DNA of 20,160 bases from the NCBI GenBank assembly GCA_964393815.1, contig CAYMUP010000016.1, positions 1 to 20,160 on the forward strand, written 5' to 3'. Below are positions 1 to 6,997 of the stretch, piece after piece (within the stretch, counting starts at the first letter, position 1; each line of letters starts with the position of its first letter). The stretch is from JAGXIT01 sp964393815 (GTDB lineage: Bacteria > Patescibacteriota > Saccharimonadia > Saccharimonadales > UBA4665). The notes below the pieces were generated by a model, which was not told the origin of the DNA, did no database searches, and saw nothing but the letters and a program-made list of their open reading frames with translations. The translations under genes and the position numbers were made by a program.

Positions 1-2308
1 GAAGCCCCGTGCCATCACTGACCTCTCTGACCTCTGCGAGGCCGCTCAGGCTCGCGATCAGGTCTGCATTGGCCGCAAGTACAGGGTCAGGGCTAAAGTA
101 CATTTTGGTGCCTTTGGTACCAAGTGCCCGGATGATGCCGCGTGTTTCGGTGATTATGGCCTGAAGCTCGGTAAACTCGGTTCCATCTTGGCCTTTCTTC
201 AGCGCAATTACCTCTGGCCAGGCTTCGTCAGCGAGGATGCTCTTTTCGCGCCAACCGAGTGACTGCCAGATGGCCTCAGTGACGAAAGGTGCAAATGGGT
301 GGGCAAGCTTGAGGGCGCTTTCGAGCACGAACCCAAGTACACTCCCCTGCCCCTCTTGCTTAGAAGCTTCCACGTACCAGTCTGCCAAGTCATCCCACAC
401 AAAGTGGTAGAGCGTGTCGTAGGCTTCGGCAAATCGGTACCCATCGAGTGCGGCCGACATATTTTTAATTGCTTCATTTTGCTTAGAAATGATCCAAACA
501 TCTACGCTCGTTTTTACCTCTAGTGTATCTGTTGGAGAGTAGTTACTGCCAAGCTTGTTTTCGGCAAAACGGGCAACATTCCACAGCTTGTTACAGAAGT
601 TGCGGGCTTCTTCAACGCGGCGAGCGTCGTACCCGCGGTTGACGGCAGGAGCGCGACCCGCAACGATTCCCATTCGGAGCGCATCTGAGCCGTACTGCTC
701 GATCACCGGCATCGGGTCAACGACGTTGCCGATGCTCTTGCTCATTTTGCTGCCGTCTTCGGCCATAACGTAGCCATGGATGTAGACAGCCTTAAACGGT
801 ACTTCCCCTGTCAGGTAAAGCCCAAGCATGATCATACGGCTGACCCACGGGTACAAAATCTCACCGCCGGTTTCCATGAGGCTTAAGGGATAATGTTTCT
901 TAAAATCATCGCTACCAAGCTCAAGTGTGGCGTATGGCCAGCTTGACGAGCTAAACCAGGTGTCAAAGACATCTGGGTCACGACGGTACGTCTTGCCGTC
1001 TACCTCTATTGTTTCTTGATCAACGCGCGTGTCAAAAATCCAGTCGTCGCCTTCGTCTACGTTTTGAAAGGCGGGTATAGGGATGCCCCAAGCAATCTGT
1101 CGGCTGATGTTCCAGTCGTGCAATCCCTCGAGGTAGCCGATGAGTTGGTTTTGCTTCGTTTCGGGGTAAAAGGCTATTTTGTTTGCCTTTAGTGCTGCGA
1201 TAGCTTCCTTGGCGAGCGGCTGCATGTCGACAAACCACTGCTCGCGCAGCAAGGGCTCGATAACGGTGCCGCATTTGTAGCAGTGGCCGACATTGTGCGT
1301 TAGGTCTTCTACTTTCTCGAGGAAACCTTGTTTCTCGAGCGCATCGGCTACCGCTTTTCGGGCTTCTACCACGGTGAGACCACGGAATTCACCCGGTGCT
1401 TCACCACTAATGCGACCCTCGTGGTCGACAATGGTAATGCGCGGTAAATCATGGCGCTCCGCTGCATCATAGTCATTTTGGTCGTGTGCCGGCGTCAGTT
1501 TCACGGCACCGGTTCCGAACTCTAGCTCGACAAAAGCGTCAGCCACGATCGGCACTTCCCTGCCTGTCAGCGGCAAACGCACAGTTTTGCCCACAAACTG
1601 CTTGTAGCGCTCATCATCGGGGTGTACAGCTACACCCGTGTCACCCAGCATGGTTTCTGGCCGTGTTGTCGCGACCACCACTTCCCCGCTGCCATCAACG
1701 AGTGGATAACGGATGTACCAGAGCTTGCTCTTTTCTTCCTTGTACTCAACCTCGATATCCGCAAAACCGGTGCCATGGAATGTACAGTAGTTTACAAGCC
1801 GCTCACCTCTGTAAATAAGCTCTTCGTCCCACATTTTTTTAAATGTTTTATAAGCCTGGTTGACGACCTTTTCGTCGAGGGTAAAGGTGAATTTTGACCA
1901 GTCGCAGCTAACGCCAAGGCGGCGGAATTGTGTCTCAAAGTTTTTGCGGTTGAGAGCGACAAAGTCAAAAACCTGTTTGTATAGATCTTCACGTGAAAAA
2001 TCAAAGCGGCTTTTACCCTCTTTAGCGAGGTGCTTTTCGTACACCGCTTGGGTTTCAAATCCGGCGTGATCGGCCCCAGGTAGCAACAGGGTTGGAGCAC
2101 CCTGCAAACGGTGATAGCGTGCAGCAATGTCTTCTAGAGCGGCTACCAGAGCGTAGCCGATATGCAAGTTGGCGTTGGCGTTGGGCGGCGGCATGACGAT
2201 CGAATACGGCTTGCCCTTCCCTTTTGGCTCGAAAACACGGTTTTCTTCCCAAAAGGCGTAAATATCGGTTTCGTACTGACTTGGCTCGTAGTTTTTTTCT
2301 AAACTCAT
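1..2308 (-). CDS. valS: Valine--tRNA ligase (ValRS), 3' end cut off by window edge
   Basis: Class I aminoacyl-tRNA synthetase that charges tRNA-Val in the cytoplasm. The minus-strand frame is open from an ATG at 2308 to the window edge (about 769 codons), so the C-terminal end lies outside; bacterial ValRS is usually near 880-950 residues. Visible signatures are the HIGH-type motif PPPNANANLHIGYA near residues 39-52, which is the ValRS form of the ATP-binding site, and KMSKS in the context DGSKMSKSIGN near residue 520. Between them lies a long CP1 editing region with the typical TTRPETMLGD stretch. A zinc-like CxxC (CYKC) sits in the middle. The start is supported by an extended -10 box ending 8 bases upstream, with no Shine-Dalgarno, so a leaderless mRNA is likely. 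Identification is secure. Confidence 0.97.
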   Translation of the reverse strand, partial: MSLEKNYEPSQYETDIYAFWEENRVFEPKGKGKPYSIVMPPPNANANLHIGYALVAALEDIAARYHRLQGAPTLLLPGADHAGFETQAVYEKHLAKEGKSRFDFSREDLYKQVFDFVALNRKNFETQFRRLGVSCDWSKFTFTLDEKVVNQAYKTFKKMWDEELIYRGERLVNYCTFHGTGFADIEVEYKEEKSKLWYIRYPLVDGSGEVVVATTRPETMLGDTGVAVHPDDERYKQFVGKTVRLPLTGREVPIVADAFVELEFGTGAVKLTPAHDQNDYDAAERHDLPRITIVDHEGRISGEAPGEFRGLTVVEARKAVADALEKQGFLEKVEDLTHNVGHCYKCGTVIEPLLREQWFVDMQPLAKEAIAALKANKIAFYPETKQNQLIGYLEGLHDWNISRQIAWGIPIPAFQNVDEGDDWIFDTRVDQETIEVDGKTYRRDPDVFDTWFSSSSWPYATLELGSDDFKKHYPLSLMETGGEILYPWVSRMIMLGLYLTGEVPFKAVYIHGYVMAEDGSKMSKSIGNVVDPMPVIEQYGSDALRMGIVAGRAPAVNRGYDARRVEEARNFCNKLWNVARFAENKLGSNYSPTDTLEVKTSVDVWIISKQNEAIKNMSAALDGYRFAEAYDTLYHFVWDDLADWYVEASKQEGQGSVLGFVLESALKLAHPFAPFVTEAIWQSLGWREKSILADEAWPEVIALKKGQDGTEFTELQAIITETRGIIRALGTKGTKMYFSPDPVLAANADLIASLSGLAEVREVSDGTGL

Positions 2309-2316
2309 AGACTTCC

Positions 2317-2325
2317 ATTGTATCA
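2317..2325 (-). promoter_or_regulatory. Extended -10 promoter of valS
   Basis: Read on the minus strand, TGA-TACAAT forms an extended -10 element whose hexamer occupies 2317-2322. Eight bases separate it from the valS ATG at 2308, placing transcription start at or within 2 bases of the start codon. No good -35 is visible, which is consistent with the extended -10. Predicted from sequence only. Confidence 0.5.
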
Positions 2326-2349
2326 CCTCTGTTAACCATCTGGCTAGCA

Positions 2350-2378
2350 TTGCATTATTAGCACAAGTGTGTTATAAT
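2350..2378 (+). promoter_or_regulatory. Sigma70-type promoter of the 2413-3522 gene pair
   Basis: TTGCAT (2350-2355), a 17-base spacer and a perfect TATAAT (2373-2378), preceded by TGT, making an extended -10. The predicted start of transcription is about 2385, nearly on top of an ATG at 2387. Confidence 0.75.
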
Positions 2379-2386
2379 GACTCTTC

Positions 2387-2452
2387 ATGCATTTTAGCCC
2401 TGATTTTTTGCAGTGCAGCAACAAACAACCCTCTACAGAGGTGGGCTGGTGA
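2387..2452 (+). other. Short leaderless ORF or displaced N-terminus of the 2413 gene
   Basis: An ATG at 2387 sits 8 bases after the -10 box and opens a 21-codon ORF ending in TGA at 2450-2452. It overlaps the start of the following gene in another frame. One extra base in the T6 run at 2404-2409 would join it in frame to the 2413 ORF, giving an N-terminus reading MHFSPDFFAVQQQ. It is either a leader peptide, a one-base deletion in this assembly, or chance. Confidence 0.3.
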
Positions 2453-2832
2453 TTCCTGACGTTCAGATCCAACCACAAGATCCAAATCTTTCATATGTTG
2501 GCCAGCATCTTAGGGTAGTTGCGGAAGGAGAAGAGCGCTGGAAGTTGATGATAGAAGAGATTAAGGGCAAAGATTCAGAATTCCATGTCATAGGCTTGGG
2601 TAACCCTGAGAGCCCAAAGGCTGTCGCAGCAGCTCTTAGGCTTGTGATTGTTGCTAGCCAGCAAAGCAGAGCGACCATCAGGGGAGTATTCCCAAACAGG
2701 ACAGAGCTCGGAGGTTGGGAGCTATTGAGGTTTGCAGGCTTGGCTGCAAGAGAGTTTTGCACTTGGCAGGAGGGTACTAGGCGATCTACCAGCCTGTTCC
2801 GTGGCCAAGCTGCTGAGGATACTGTTAAATAA
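2413..2832 (+). CDS. Hypothetical protein, 139 residues
   Basis: I do not recognise the family. The ORF begins at a GTG at 2413 (no Shine-Dalgarno in front) because the frame is closed by TGA at 2401-2403. It encodes a soluble, mixed alpha/beta-looking protein with a hydrophobic segment around residues 70-85 (a buried strand or helix rather than a membrane span), Gly-rich GLGNPESPKA near 61, and a basic, Ser/Thr-rich tail. The next gene starts with ATG one base after the TAA, so the two are probably translationally coupled. Base composition looks more AT-rich than valS and tsaD on either side, which may mean accessory origin. The N-terminus is uncertain because a leaderless ATG at 2387 lies one frame away. 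Confidence 0.65.
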   Translation: MQQQTTLYRGGLVIPDVQIQPQDPNLSYVGQHLRVVAEGEERWKLMIEEIKGKDSEFHVIGLGNPESPKAVAAALRLVIVASQQSRATIRGVFPNRTELGGWELLRFAGLAAREFCTWQEGTRRSTSLFRGQAAEDTVK

Positions 2833-2882
2833 AATGAGTATCGAATCAGACTTCGCAGAAATAAAATATGAGGATGTAACCT
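2828..2882 (+). repeat. 55-bp copy flanking the scaffold gap (left); duplicate of 2983-3037
   Basis: These 55 bases are identical to 2983-3037 and end exactly at the first N. They hold the TAA of the upstream gene and a second copy of the first 16 codons of the downstream gene. An exact match abutting both sides of an N run is the expected mark of two contigs that overlap by one assembly k-mer (55 is a common k). It is probably not a biological repeat. Confidence 0.9.
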
Positions 2883-2982
2883 NNNNNNNNNNNNNNNNNN
2901 NNNNNNNNNNNNNNNNNNNNNNNNNNNNNNNNNNNNNNNNNNNNNNNNNNNNNNNNNNNNNNNNNNNNNNNNNNNNNNNNNN
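2883..2982. other. Assembly gap of 100 N
   Basis: Exactly 100 N, the conventional placeholder for a gap of unknown size. Because the flanks are identical for 55 bases, the simplest reading is that no sequence is missing. Removing 2883-3037, or equally 2828-2982, restores a continuous two-gene operon. Confidence 0.95.
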
Positions 2983-2988
2983 AATAAA

Positions 2989-3522
2989 ATGAGTATCGAA
3001 TCAGACTTCGCAGAAATAAAATATGAGGATGTAACCTCGTTTTCGTCTATCGATTCTCCTTCGCTAAGTAATTTCAACCAGTGGCTAGTAGATCAGGAAC
3101 GGGGGGTATGCCCTGAAATAGTGCTTGCTCTTGCTGGCTCAGATGGAGAAAGTGGTTTTCTGTATGACATTTTGTCGCCAAAGGGAAAAAACTGGGGTGA
3201 AATGGAGTTATGGGTAAGAGCGCCAGAAGCAGTGGAGAGAGAGGTGTTTCCAGATGCGCATACAGCTGTGAACCTATTTTGGTATAAGCGGCGGATCAAT
3301 AATTTCGGGGAGACTATACCTAAAGGCGTGGGTAGAGCCGCTGTTTGCACGGCTATTGACATGACGAAAGCCGTAGATCCAGATACAGAATTCTATATCG
3401 ACTCCGTAACCTCTGCTGGTCGCAAAGTGGTACACGAACTTGAAGCAGCAGGAATTCTAAATATTAAGAGAAAATTTCGTATGGGGAAAGAAGGACTTTA
3501 TGCTGGATACGCTAGCATATAG
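2989..3522 (+). CDS. Hypothetical protein, 177 residues, possibly GNAT-like fold
   Basis: Complete ORF from ATG 2989 to TAG. Its first 49 bases are repeated before the gap (2834-2882), where the ATG follows the upstream stop by one base, so it is the second gene of an operon. The N-terminal third is acidic. The C-terminal half has a helix after a Gly-rich turn (GVGRAAVCTAIDM, residues about 112-124), then a strand and a SAGRKVVHELEAAGI helix. That order resembles the end of a GNAT N-acetyltransferase, but the acetyl-CoA-binding Q/RxxGxG/A signature is not clear. I would not name a function. It converges on tsaD with 10 bases between the stops. Composition is AT-richer than tsaD. Confidence 0.75.
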   Translation: MSIESDFAEIKYEDVTSFSSIDSPSLSNFNQWLVDQERGVCPEIVLALAGSDGESGFLYDILSPKGKNWGEMELWVRAPEAVEREVFPDAHTAVNLFWYKRRINNFGETIPKGVGRAAVCTAIDMTKAVDPDTEFYIDSVTSAGRKVVHELEAAGILNIKRKFRMGKEGLYAGYASI

Positions 3523-3532
3523 ACACATCGGC

Positions 3533-4798
3533 TTACATGCTCAAGTTGGGGCGGATGTCTAGGGTGTAGGGGTCGGCTGGAGGGCGGCCAAGTTTCATGT
3601 GAAAGCAACCGAGGGTGGCGATCATGGCGCCGTTGTCGGTGCAGAGGCGAGGGTCAGTGTAGTTGATAGGGCAGGGAAGACGTTCGGCGAGCTGGCGACG
3701 TAACTCTGGGCTAGCGGCCACTCCACCGGCGATGACGACCGAGGCGGGCTGGAACTCTTCATAGGCTTGCAAGGCCTTGTCGACGACGGTTTCGGTGGCT
3801 ACACGCTGAAAGCTGGCAGCAATGTCGGCCTTCTGAGGCTCTAGGAGGCGCTCTGGCAGGTTTTTGCTTGGGAAGGTGTGATCTTCACCGATCAGCTCTT
3901 GCGCAGTGCGTAAGACGGCTGTTTTGAGGCCAGAGAAGCTAAAGTCATAACTGAGCGTTGGTTTAGAGGAGAGGTGAGATGTTGTGCCCTTCTGTAAAAC
4001 AGATTGGTGAACAGGGGTTCGCCCCTCTTCGTGCAAAACGTCGTTGTGCTCGTTTTGGCCGGCGCTGCTCGCGCTGAGCGCTCGTGCCACGGGATTGGCA
4101 GTTTTGCTTGATTCTCCCCGGAGGGATTCGAGGGCGGGGCTTACAGAGGTCATGCGCGCTTTCGGGAAAGTGAAAGCATGGGGATCGCCTTCGAGAGCCT
4201 TTTTACCTACGCTGGGCCCGCCGGGGTAGGGGAGACCAAGTATTTTAGCGACTTTATCGTACGCTTCGCCGATGGCGTCATCTTGGGTTTGGCCAAGCAA
4301 AACATAGTCGAAATGATCTTGAAAGAGTACAAGCTGACTGTGACCACCACTGACAATGAGTGCAAGGAGGGGAAAGGTGGGCTGAGTGGGGGGTAGTTTG
4401 TAGTCGCTAAGCGCTCGTATTTTTTTGACTTCCGTCAAAAAATTAGCGTATACGTGCCCTTCGACATGGTTGCAGGCGTAGAGAGGCTTGTTGTGGGTGA
4501 TTGCAAGCGTGCGAGCCGTGAGGACTCCAATGAGCAGGGAACCGCCTAGCCCGGCGCCGTAGGTAACGGCTATAGCATCTATATCGTCCCAAGTGCATTC
4601 GGCTTGCTCGAGTGCCTGCTCAATTACCCCCGTTATAGCCTCTATATGGCTTCGGGCGGCAATTTCCGGCACGACACCTCCGTACACGGCATGTAGATCC
4701 ATACTGCTCGCTACAACATTACTGAGCAGCCGGTAACCATCTTCGACCACCGCTGCTGCTGTCTCATCACAACTTGATTCGATTCCTAATATTATCAT
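3533..4798 (-). CDS. tsaD: tRNA N6-adenosine threonylcarbamoyltransferase TsaD, with in-frame insertion
   Basis: Transfers the threonylcarbamoyl group from TC-AMP to A37 of ANN-decoding tRNAs, normally together with TsaB and TsaE. Family marks are the N-terminal MIILGIESSCDETAAAVV, the metal-binding HVEGH (H111, H115), LIVSGGHSQL near 148-157, DFSFSGLKTAV near 285, and CTDNGAMIA near the C-terminus. About 421 residues against the usual 330-350. Most of the excess is one block, residues about 217-283, between FPKARM and DFSFSG, where E. coli has only a short loop. ATG 4798 is preferred over ATG 4810 because an extended -10 box overlaps 4806-4814, leaving 4810 outside the transcript, and because the family start is MIILGIE. 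The function is secure. Confidence 0.95.
   Translation of the reverse strand: MIILGIESSCDETAAAVVEDGYRLLSNVVASSMDLHAVYGGVVPEIAARSHIEAITGVIEQALEQAECTWDDIDAIAVTYGAGLGGSLLIGVLTARTLAITHNKPLYACNHVEGHVYANFLTEVKKIRALSDYKLPPTQPTFPLLALIVSGGHSQLVLFQDHFDYVLLGQTQDDAIGEAYDKVAKILGLPYPGGPSVGKKALEGDPHAFTFPKARMTSVSPALESLRGESSKTANPVARALSASSAGQNEHNDVLHEEGRTPVHQSVLQKGTTSHLSSKPTLSYDFSFSGLKTAVLRTAQELIGEDHTFPSKNLPERLLEPQKADIAASFQRVATETVVDKALQAYEEFQPASVVIAGGVAASPELRRQLAERLPCPINYTDPRLCTDNGAMIATLGCFHMKLGRPPADPYTLDIRPNLSM
3951..4150 (-). repeat. In-frame insertion in tsaD with palindromic segments
   Basis: About 200 bases coding for about 66 Ser/Ala/Glu/Thr-rich residues with no TsaD-family counterpart. It contains short inverted repeats: AGGGG-TTCG-CCCCT (4013-4026), TCTGT-AAA-ACAGA (3991-4003), and a GC-rich partly self-complementary stretch around 4065-4090. 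Length is close to a multiple of three and the frame is kept. It resembles protein-coding palindromic elements known from Rickettsia in style only; no sequence relationship is claimed. Confidence 0.5.
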
Positions 4799-4805
4799 TA
4801 CCTCT

Positions 4806-4814
4806 AGCATACCA
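4806..4814 (-). promoter_or_regulatory. Extended -10 of tsaD
   Basis: On the minus strand TGG-TATGCT, hexamer at 4806-4811, lies 7 bases before the ATG at 4798. The -35 (TGATAG around 4829-4834) is weak. It predicts a leaderless tsaD mRNA and decides the start codon. Confidence 0.45.
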
Positions 4815-4837
4815 GAGATACCATTCTCCTATCAGTT

Positions 4838-4856
4838 GGTAACTGAGATAGTTACC
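4838..4856. promoter_or_regulatory. Inverted repeat GGTAACT-N5-AGTTACC between tsaD and the next gene
   Basis: A perfect 7-bp inverted repeat with a 5-base centre, lying in the divergent intergenic region just upstream of the tsaD promoter. The form suits a dimeric regulator operator or a small hairpin; no poly-T follows on either strand. Confidence 0.4.
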
Positions 4857-4897
4857 TGACGCTCGATGAGTTAGTAAGACATCTTACATTTATTGAG

Positions 4898-4903
4898 TAT
4901 ACT
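4898..4903 (+). promoter_or_regulatory. Candidate -10 (TATACT) for the 4972/5037 gene
   Basis: TATACT with no convincing -35 at the right spacing. If used, transcription starts near 4910 and the leader contains the hairpin at 4938-4964. Confidence 0.3.
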
Positions 4904-4937
4904 TTGCTACAAGTAAATGGTATGGCATGGTTTACAC

Positions 4938-4964
4938 TAAACTCCATTAACGAAACGGAGTTTA
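4938..4964 (+). promoter_or_regulatory. Leader hairpin hiding a Shine-Dalgarno
   Basis: TAAACTCC (4938-4945), an 11-base loop and GGAGTTTA (4957-4964) form a perfect 8-bp stem. The GGAG at 4957-4960, 11 bases before the ATG at 4972, is the only ribosome-binding site in the region and is buried in the 3' arm. Opening the stem would be needed for efficient initiation. Confidence 0.5.
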
Positions 4965-4971
4965 ACTGCTT

Positions 4972-5073
4972 ATGTCTACTGCATTGTCACCCGAAACCCT
5001 ACATACCCCTCCCCTATTCGCCGTCCTGCTTATGAAATGCAACCTAATGACGCATCTCAGCTATTTGGCCTAG
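4972..5073 (+). other. 33-codon ORF: leader peptide or displaced N-terminus of the 5037 gene
   Basis: ATG 4972 follows GGAG at 4957-4960 and reads 33 codons to a TAG, overlapping the 5037 ORF. One additional base in the C-rich run at 5006-5014 would fuse it in frame, giving MSTALSPETLHTPSPIRRP... running into the 5037 protein. The 5037 frame is open upstream through this whole stretch, with plausible protein-like codons but no start. A one-base deletion is therefore at least as likely as a true leader ORF. Confidence 0.4.
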
Positions 5074-6782
5074 AGAACATATATGCATCAGGTGAGGTGC
5101 CCACAGTTGATGACATCGAGATCCTTTTAGAGTCTGATTATGCTGCAGTGTACCCCGGTGAAACAACCGAAGAACGCCATAACGCTGAGCAAATTAAACA
5201 AAGTCATCCTTGGGTTTTTAACGACGAGCAGTATAGAATCGCGTCGATTGTAGCTGGCCGAGAACCTGGAGTGGTTGTCGATGCGACTACCGACACGATT
5301 ATCGAAAAGGAATTTAAGCGATATAAGAAAATTCGTAATCGCAATCGCGAGAACCCCGGAAACTCGCCTCTTCCTAGCGAAGCATCTCTTTTAGAGGACT
5401 TTCAGGCTATAACAGAGAAACGCCTACAGCTACACGATGATTATTTTGCTACTTTTGGCATACCAGACCCTGACGAAGAAAAATGGCTGAGCCGAAACCC
5501 TTCATTCTTGCCAGACATGAGAGGAGGTCTTTTACCCCAATTTGTTAGAAGAACGAATAGCCGAGACCGTAACGGTGCAACTGCTGTCGGTGGAGAGCAG
5601 AAACGAGGGGTTCGCTGGGCAGCACTCGGTGCAATTATCGGTGGACTTGCCGTCGCAGCCGCAACCTATAAGTACGGTGTTGAACCACATTTTCACAACT
5701 CTGCGGATTGGGGTGCACTCTTTAAACATCGTCAACTACCACACCACCACGGACGTCTCATGCCTTTCTTTACAGAGCATTTTGATGGTTCACCACACGG
5801 CGTATGGAGCCAGGCAGCACCGTCACCTACGCCCACGCCGAACGTTAACCCGGTCACACCTACGCATGACCAGGTAATTAATGCTTTAACCGGCAAAGAT
5901 CGGCCTACCTCTGGGCCCTGGACTAATACTGTGTATCCCAAGTTTGACTCACCAAATGTGTCAGGTGAACACACGATGGCACTCAGTACTCACCATGAGG
6001 CCCGAAGCTTAACTGACTGGTCTCAAGGGGAAGCCGGTTTGTCACGTCACAGCACGGTCAATGGCGTGAGCGTAGACCGCCTCGACGAGGTTGCGAAAGC
6101 AACAGGCCTTAAGATCGACAAAAACCATGCCGATTACCAGTCGATGGCCGATGATTATATGGCTCGTTTGCAGCGACTAGGCGATATTAGCGACACCGAG
6201 GCCGCACAGCTTCGGGCACGCCAAAAGATCGCAACCTTTTCCGACAGAGAGACCTTTAGTTTCTTGAACCTCGACAAATATAGTGGTGTAGTCGATGCCA
6301 GCCATGCCGCCAAGATCACCAACCTTAGCGCTGAACTTGGTCCAGAGCATGCAGTCCTAGATCTAGGGACAGTGAGCCAGCACACGACGAGCACTCTCGG
6401 GCACACATCGCTCGCTGGTCTCGAAAACTCCAAAGGGCACCTCGAGCTCGGTGGCTATTCTGTCGGACTGAGTCCTACCGAGGCAGGCGCGAATGCTCAC
6501 ACGGGCTGGGGAGCAGTCTCGGACTACCTCAGCCAGTACACGGCCGAATTGCCTCATGCTAACCTTGAGTTTCAAGATCACATGACTAGGCTCACGGCTG
6601 AGGCAAACAATATGAGTATTGGCGAAAGACGTCCAGGATATATACTCGACACCGAGCTACCCGTTGGCTTTAGATGGTTCCTGCCTAGTCGTGAACAGCT
6701 GATGGCTGAGTATCACGCCTGGTGGCAGCAAACGGAAGAAGTCCGCCGACTCGCTCAAAAAGACCTTGCGCTCGCTTCATAA
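5037..6782 (+). CDS. Hypothetical bitopic membrane protein, 581 residues
   Basis: Family not recognised. Order of parts: acidic, helical N-terminal region (1 to about 185) with a charged RKIRNRNREN-like basic patch near 95-105; one membrane span about 190-211 after the basic KRGVR; a His-rich segment (220-245); a PSPTPTPNVNPVTPT linker near 263-277; then about 300 mostly hydrophilic residues. There is no cleavable signal peptide. With the positive charges on the N-terminal side of the span, the C-terminal part is predicted to be outside. The first ATG in frame (5037) has no Shine-Dalgarno, whereas ATG 4972 does, one frame away, so the true N-terminus may be about 22 residues longer. The next gene has the same plan. 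Function unknown; surface or host-contact roles would be speculation. Confidence 0.8.
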   Translation: MQPNDASQLFGLENIYASGEVPTVDDIEILLESDYAAVYPGETTEERHNAEQIKQSHPWVFNDEQYRIASIVAGREPGVVVDATTDTIIEKEFKRYKKIRNRNRENPGNSPLPSEASLLEDFQAITEKRLQLHDDYFATFGIPDPDEEKWLSRNPSFLPDMRGGLLPQFVRRTNSRDRNGATAVGGEQKRGVRWAALGAIIGGLAVAAATYKYGVEPHFHNSADWGALFKHRQLPHHHGRLMPFFTEHFDGSPHGVWSQAAPSPTPTPNVNPVTPTHDQVINALTGKDRPTSGPWTNTVYPKFDSPNVSGEHTMALSTHHEARSLTDWSQGEAGLSRHSTVNGVSVDRLDEVAKATGLKIDKNHADYQSMADDYMARLQRLGDISDTEAAQLRARQKIATFSDRETFSFLNLDKYSGVVDASHAAKITNLSAELGPEHAVLDLGTVSQHTTSTLGHTSLAGLENSKGHLELGGYSVGLSPTEAGANAHTGWGAVSDYLSQYTAELPHANLEFQDHMTRLTAEANNMSIGERRPGYILDTELPVGFRWFLPSREQLMAEYHAWWQQTEEVRRLAQKDLALAS

Positions 6783-6822
6783 CGCCAGTATCACAAAGAA
6801 ATCTTATATTTAGACTTTTTTG

Positions 6823-6849
6823 CAGGGTATTATTCTAAAAATACCCCTG
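6823..6849. other. Hairpin downstream of the 5037 gene
   Basis: CAGGGTATT (6823-6831) pairs with AATACCC-C-TG (6840-6849) through 9 pairs with one bulged C and an 8-base loop. A T6 run lies just before the hairpin and no T-run follows it, so it does not look like a standard intrinsic terminator on the plus strand. It could still end or protect the upstream mRNA. The rest of 6783-6912 is AT-rich with nothing recognisable. Confidence 0.35.
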
Positions 6850-6912
6850 TTAAACGATGTAAAAATAATCACATACCCACATAGACATAAGTACAAAACA
6901 GTTCTTTCATAG

Positions 6913-6941
6913 TTGACAAAACGCTTATATTTTGCTAGTAT
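6913..6941 (+). promoter_or_regulatory. Strong sigma70-type promoter of the 6998 gene
   Basis: Consensus TTGACA (6913-6918), a 17-base spacer and TAGTAT (6936-6941) preceded by TGC (extended -10). Predicted start is near 6948, giving a 50-base leader with AAAGGA at 6981-6986, 11 bases before the ATG. Confidence 0.8.
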
Positions 6942-6997
6942 AGTGTTATTGCGAAATAAAAAGCAAACAAAACAACTTTGAAAGGAACCAACCATCC

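Noticed and set aside
2983..3037. 55-bp duplication as a biological direct repeat or attachment site
   Set aside because: It abuts the N run exactly on both sides, which fits an assembly overlap better.
2989..3522. Firm call of GNAT acetyltransferase
   Set aside because: Only the C-terminal pattern resembles the fold; the acetyl-CoA-binding signature is not clear.
4044..4396. Plus-strand ORFs opposite tsaD
   Set aside because: They overlap a secure TsaD coding frame and have no promoter or family features.
4798..4810. Upstream ATG of tsaD at 4810
   Set aside because: It lies inside or upstream of the predicted -10 box, and the family N-terminus matches the ATG at 4798.
6820..6850. Hairpin as intrinsic terminator of the 5037 gene
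   Set aside because: The T-run precedes the stem on the plus strand and no U-tract follows it.
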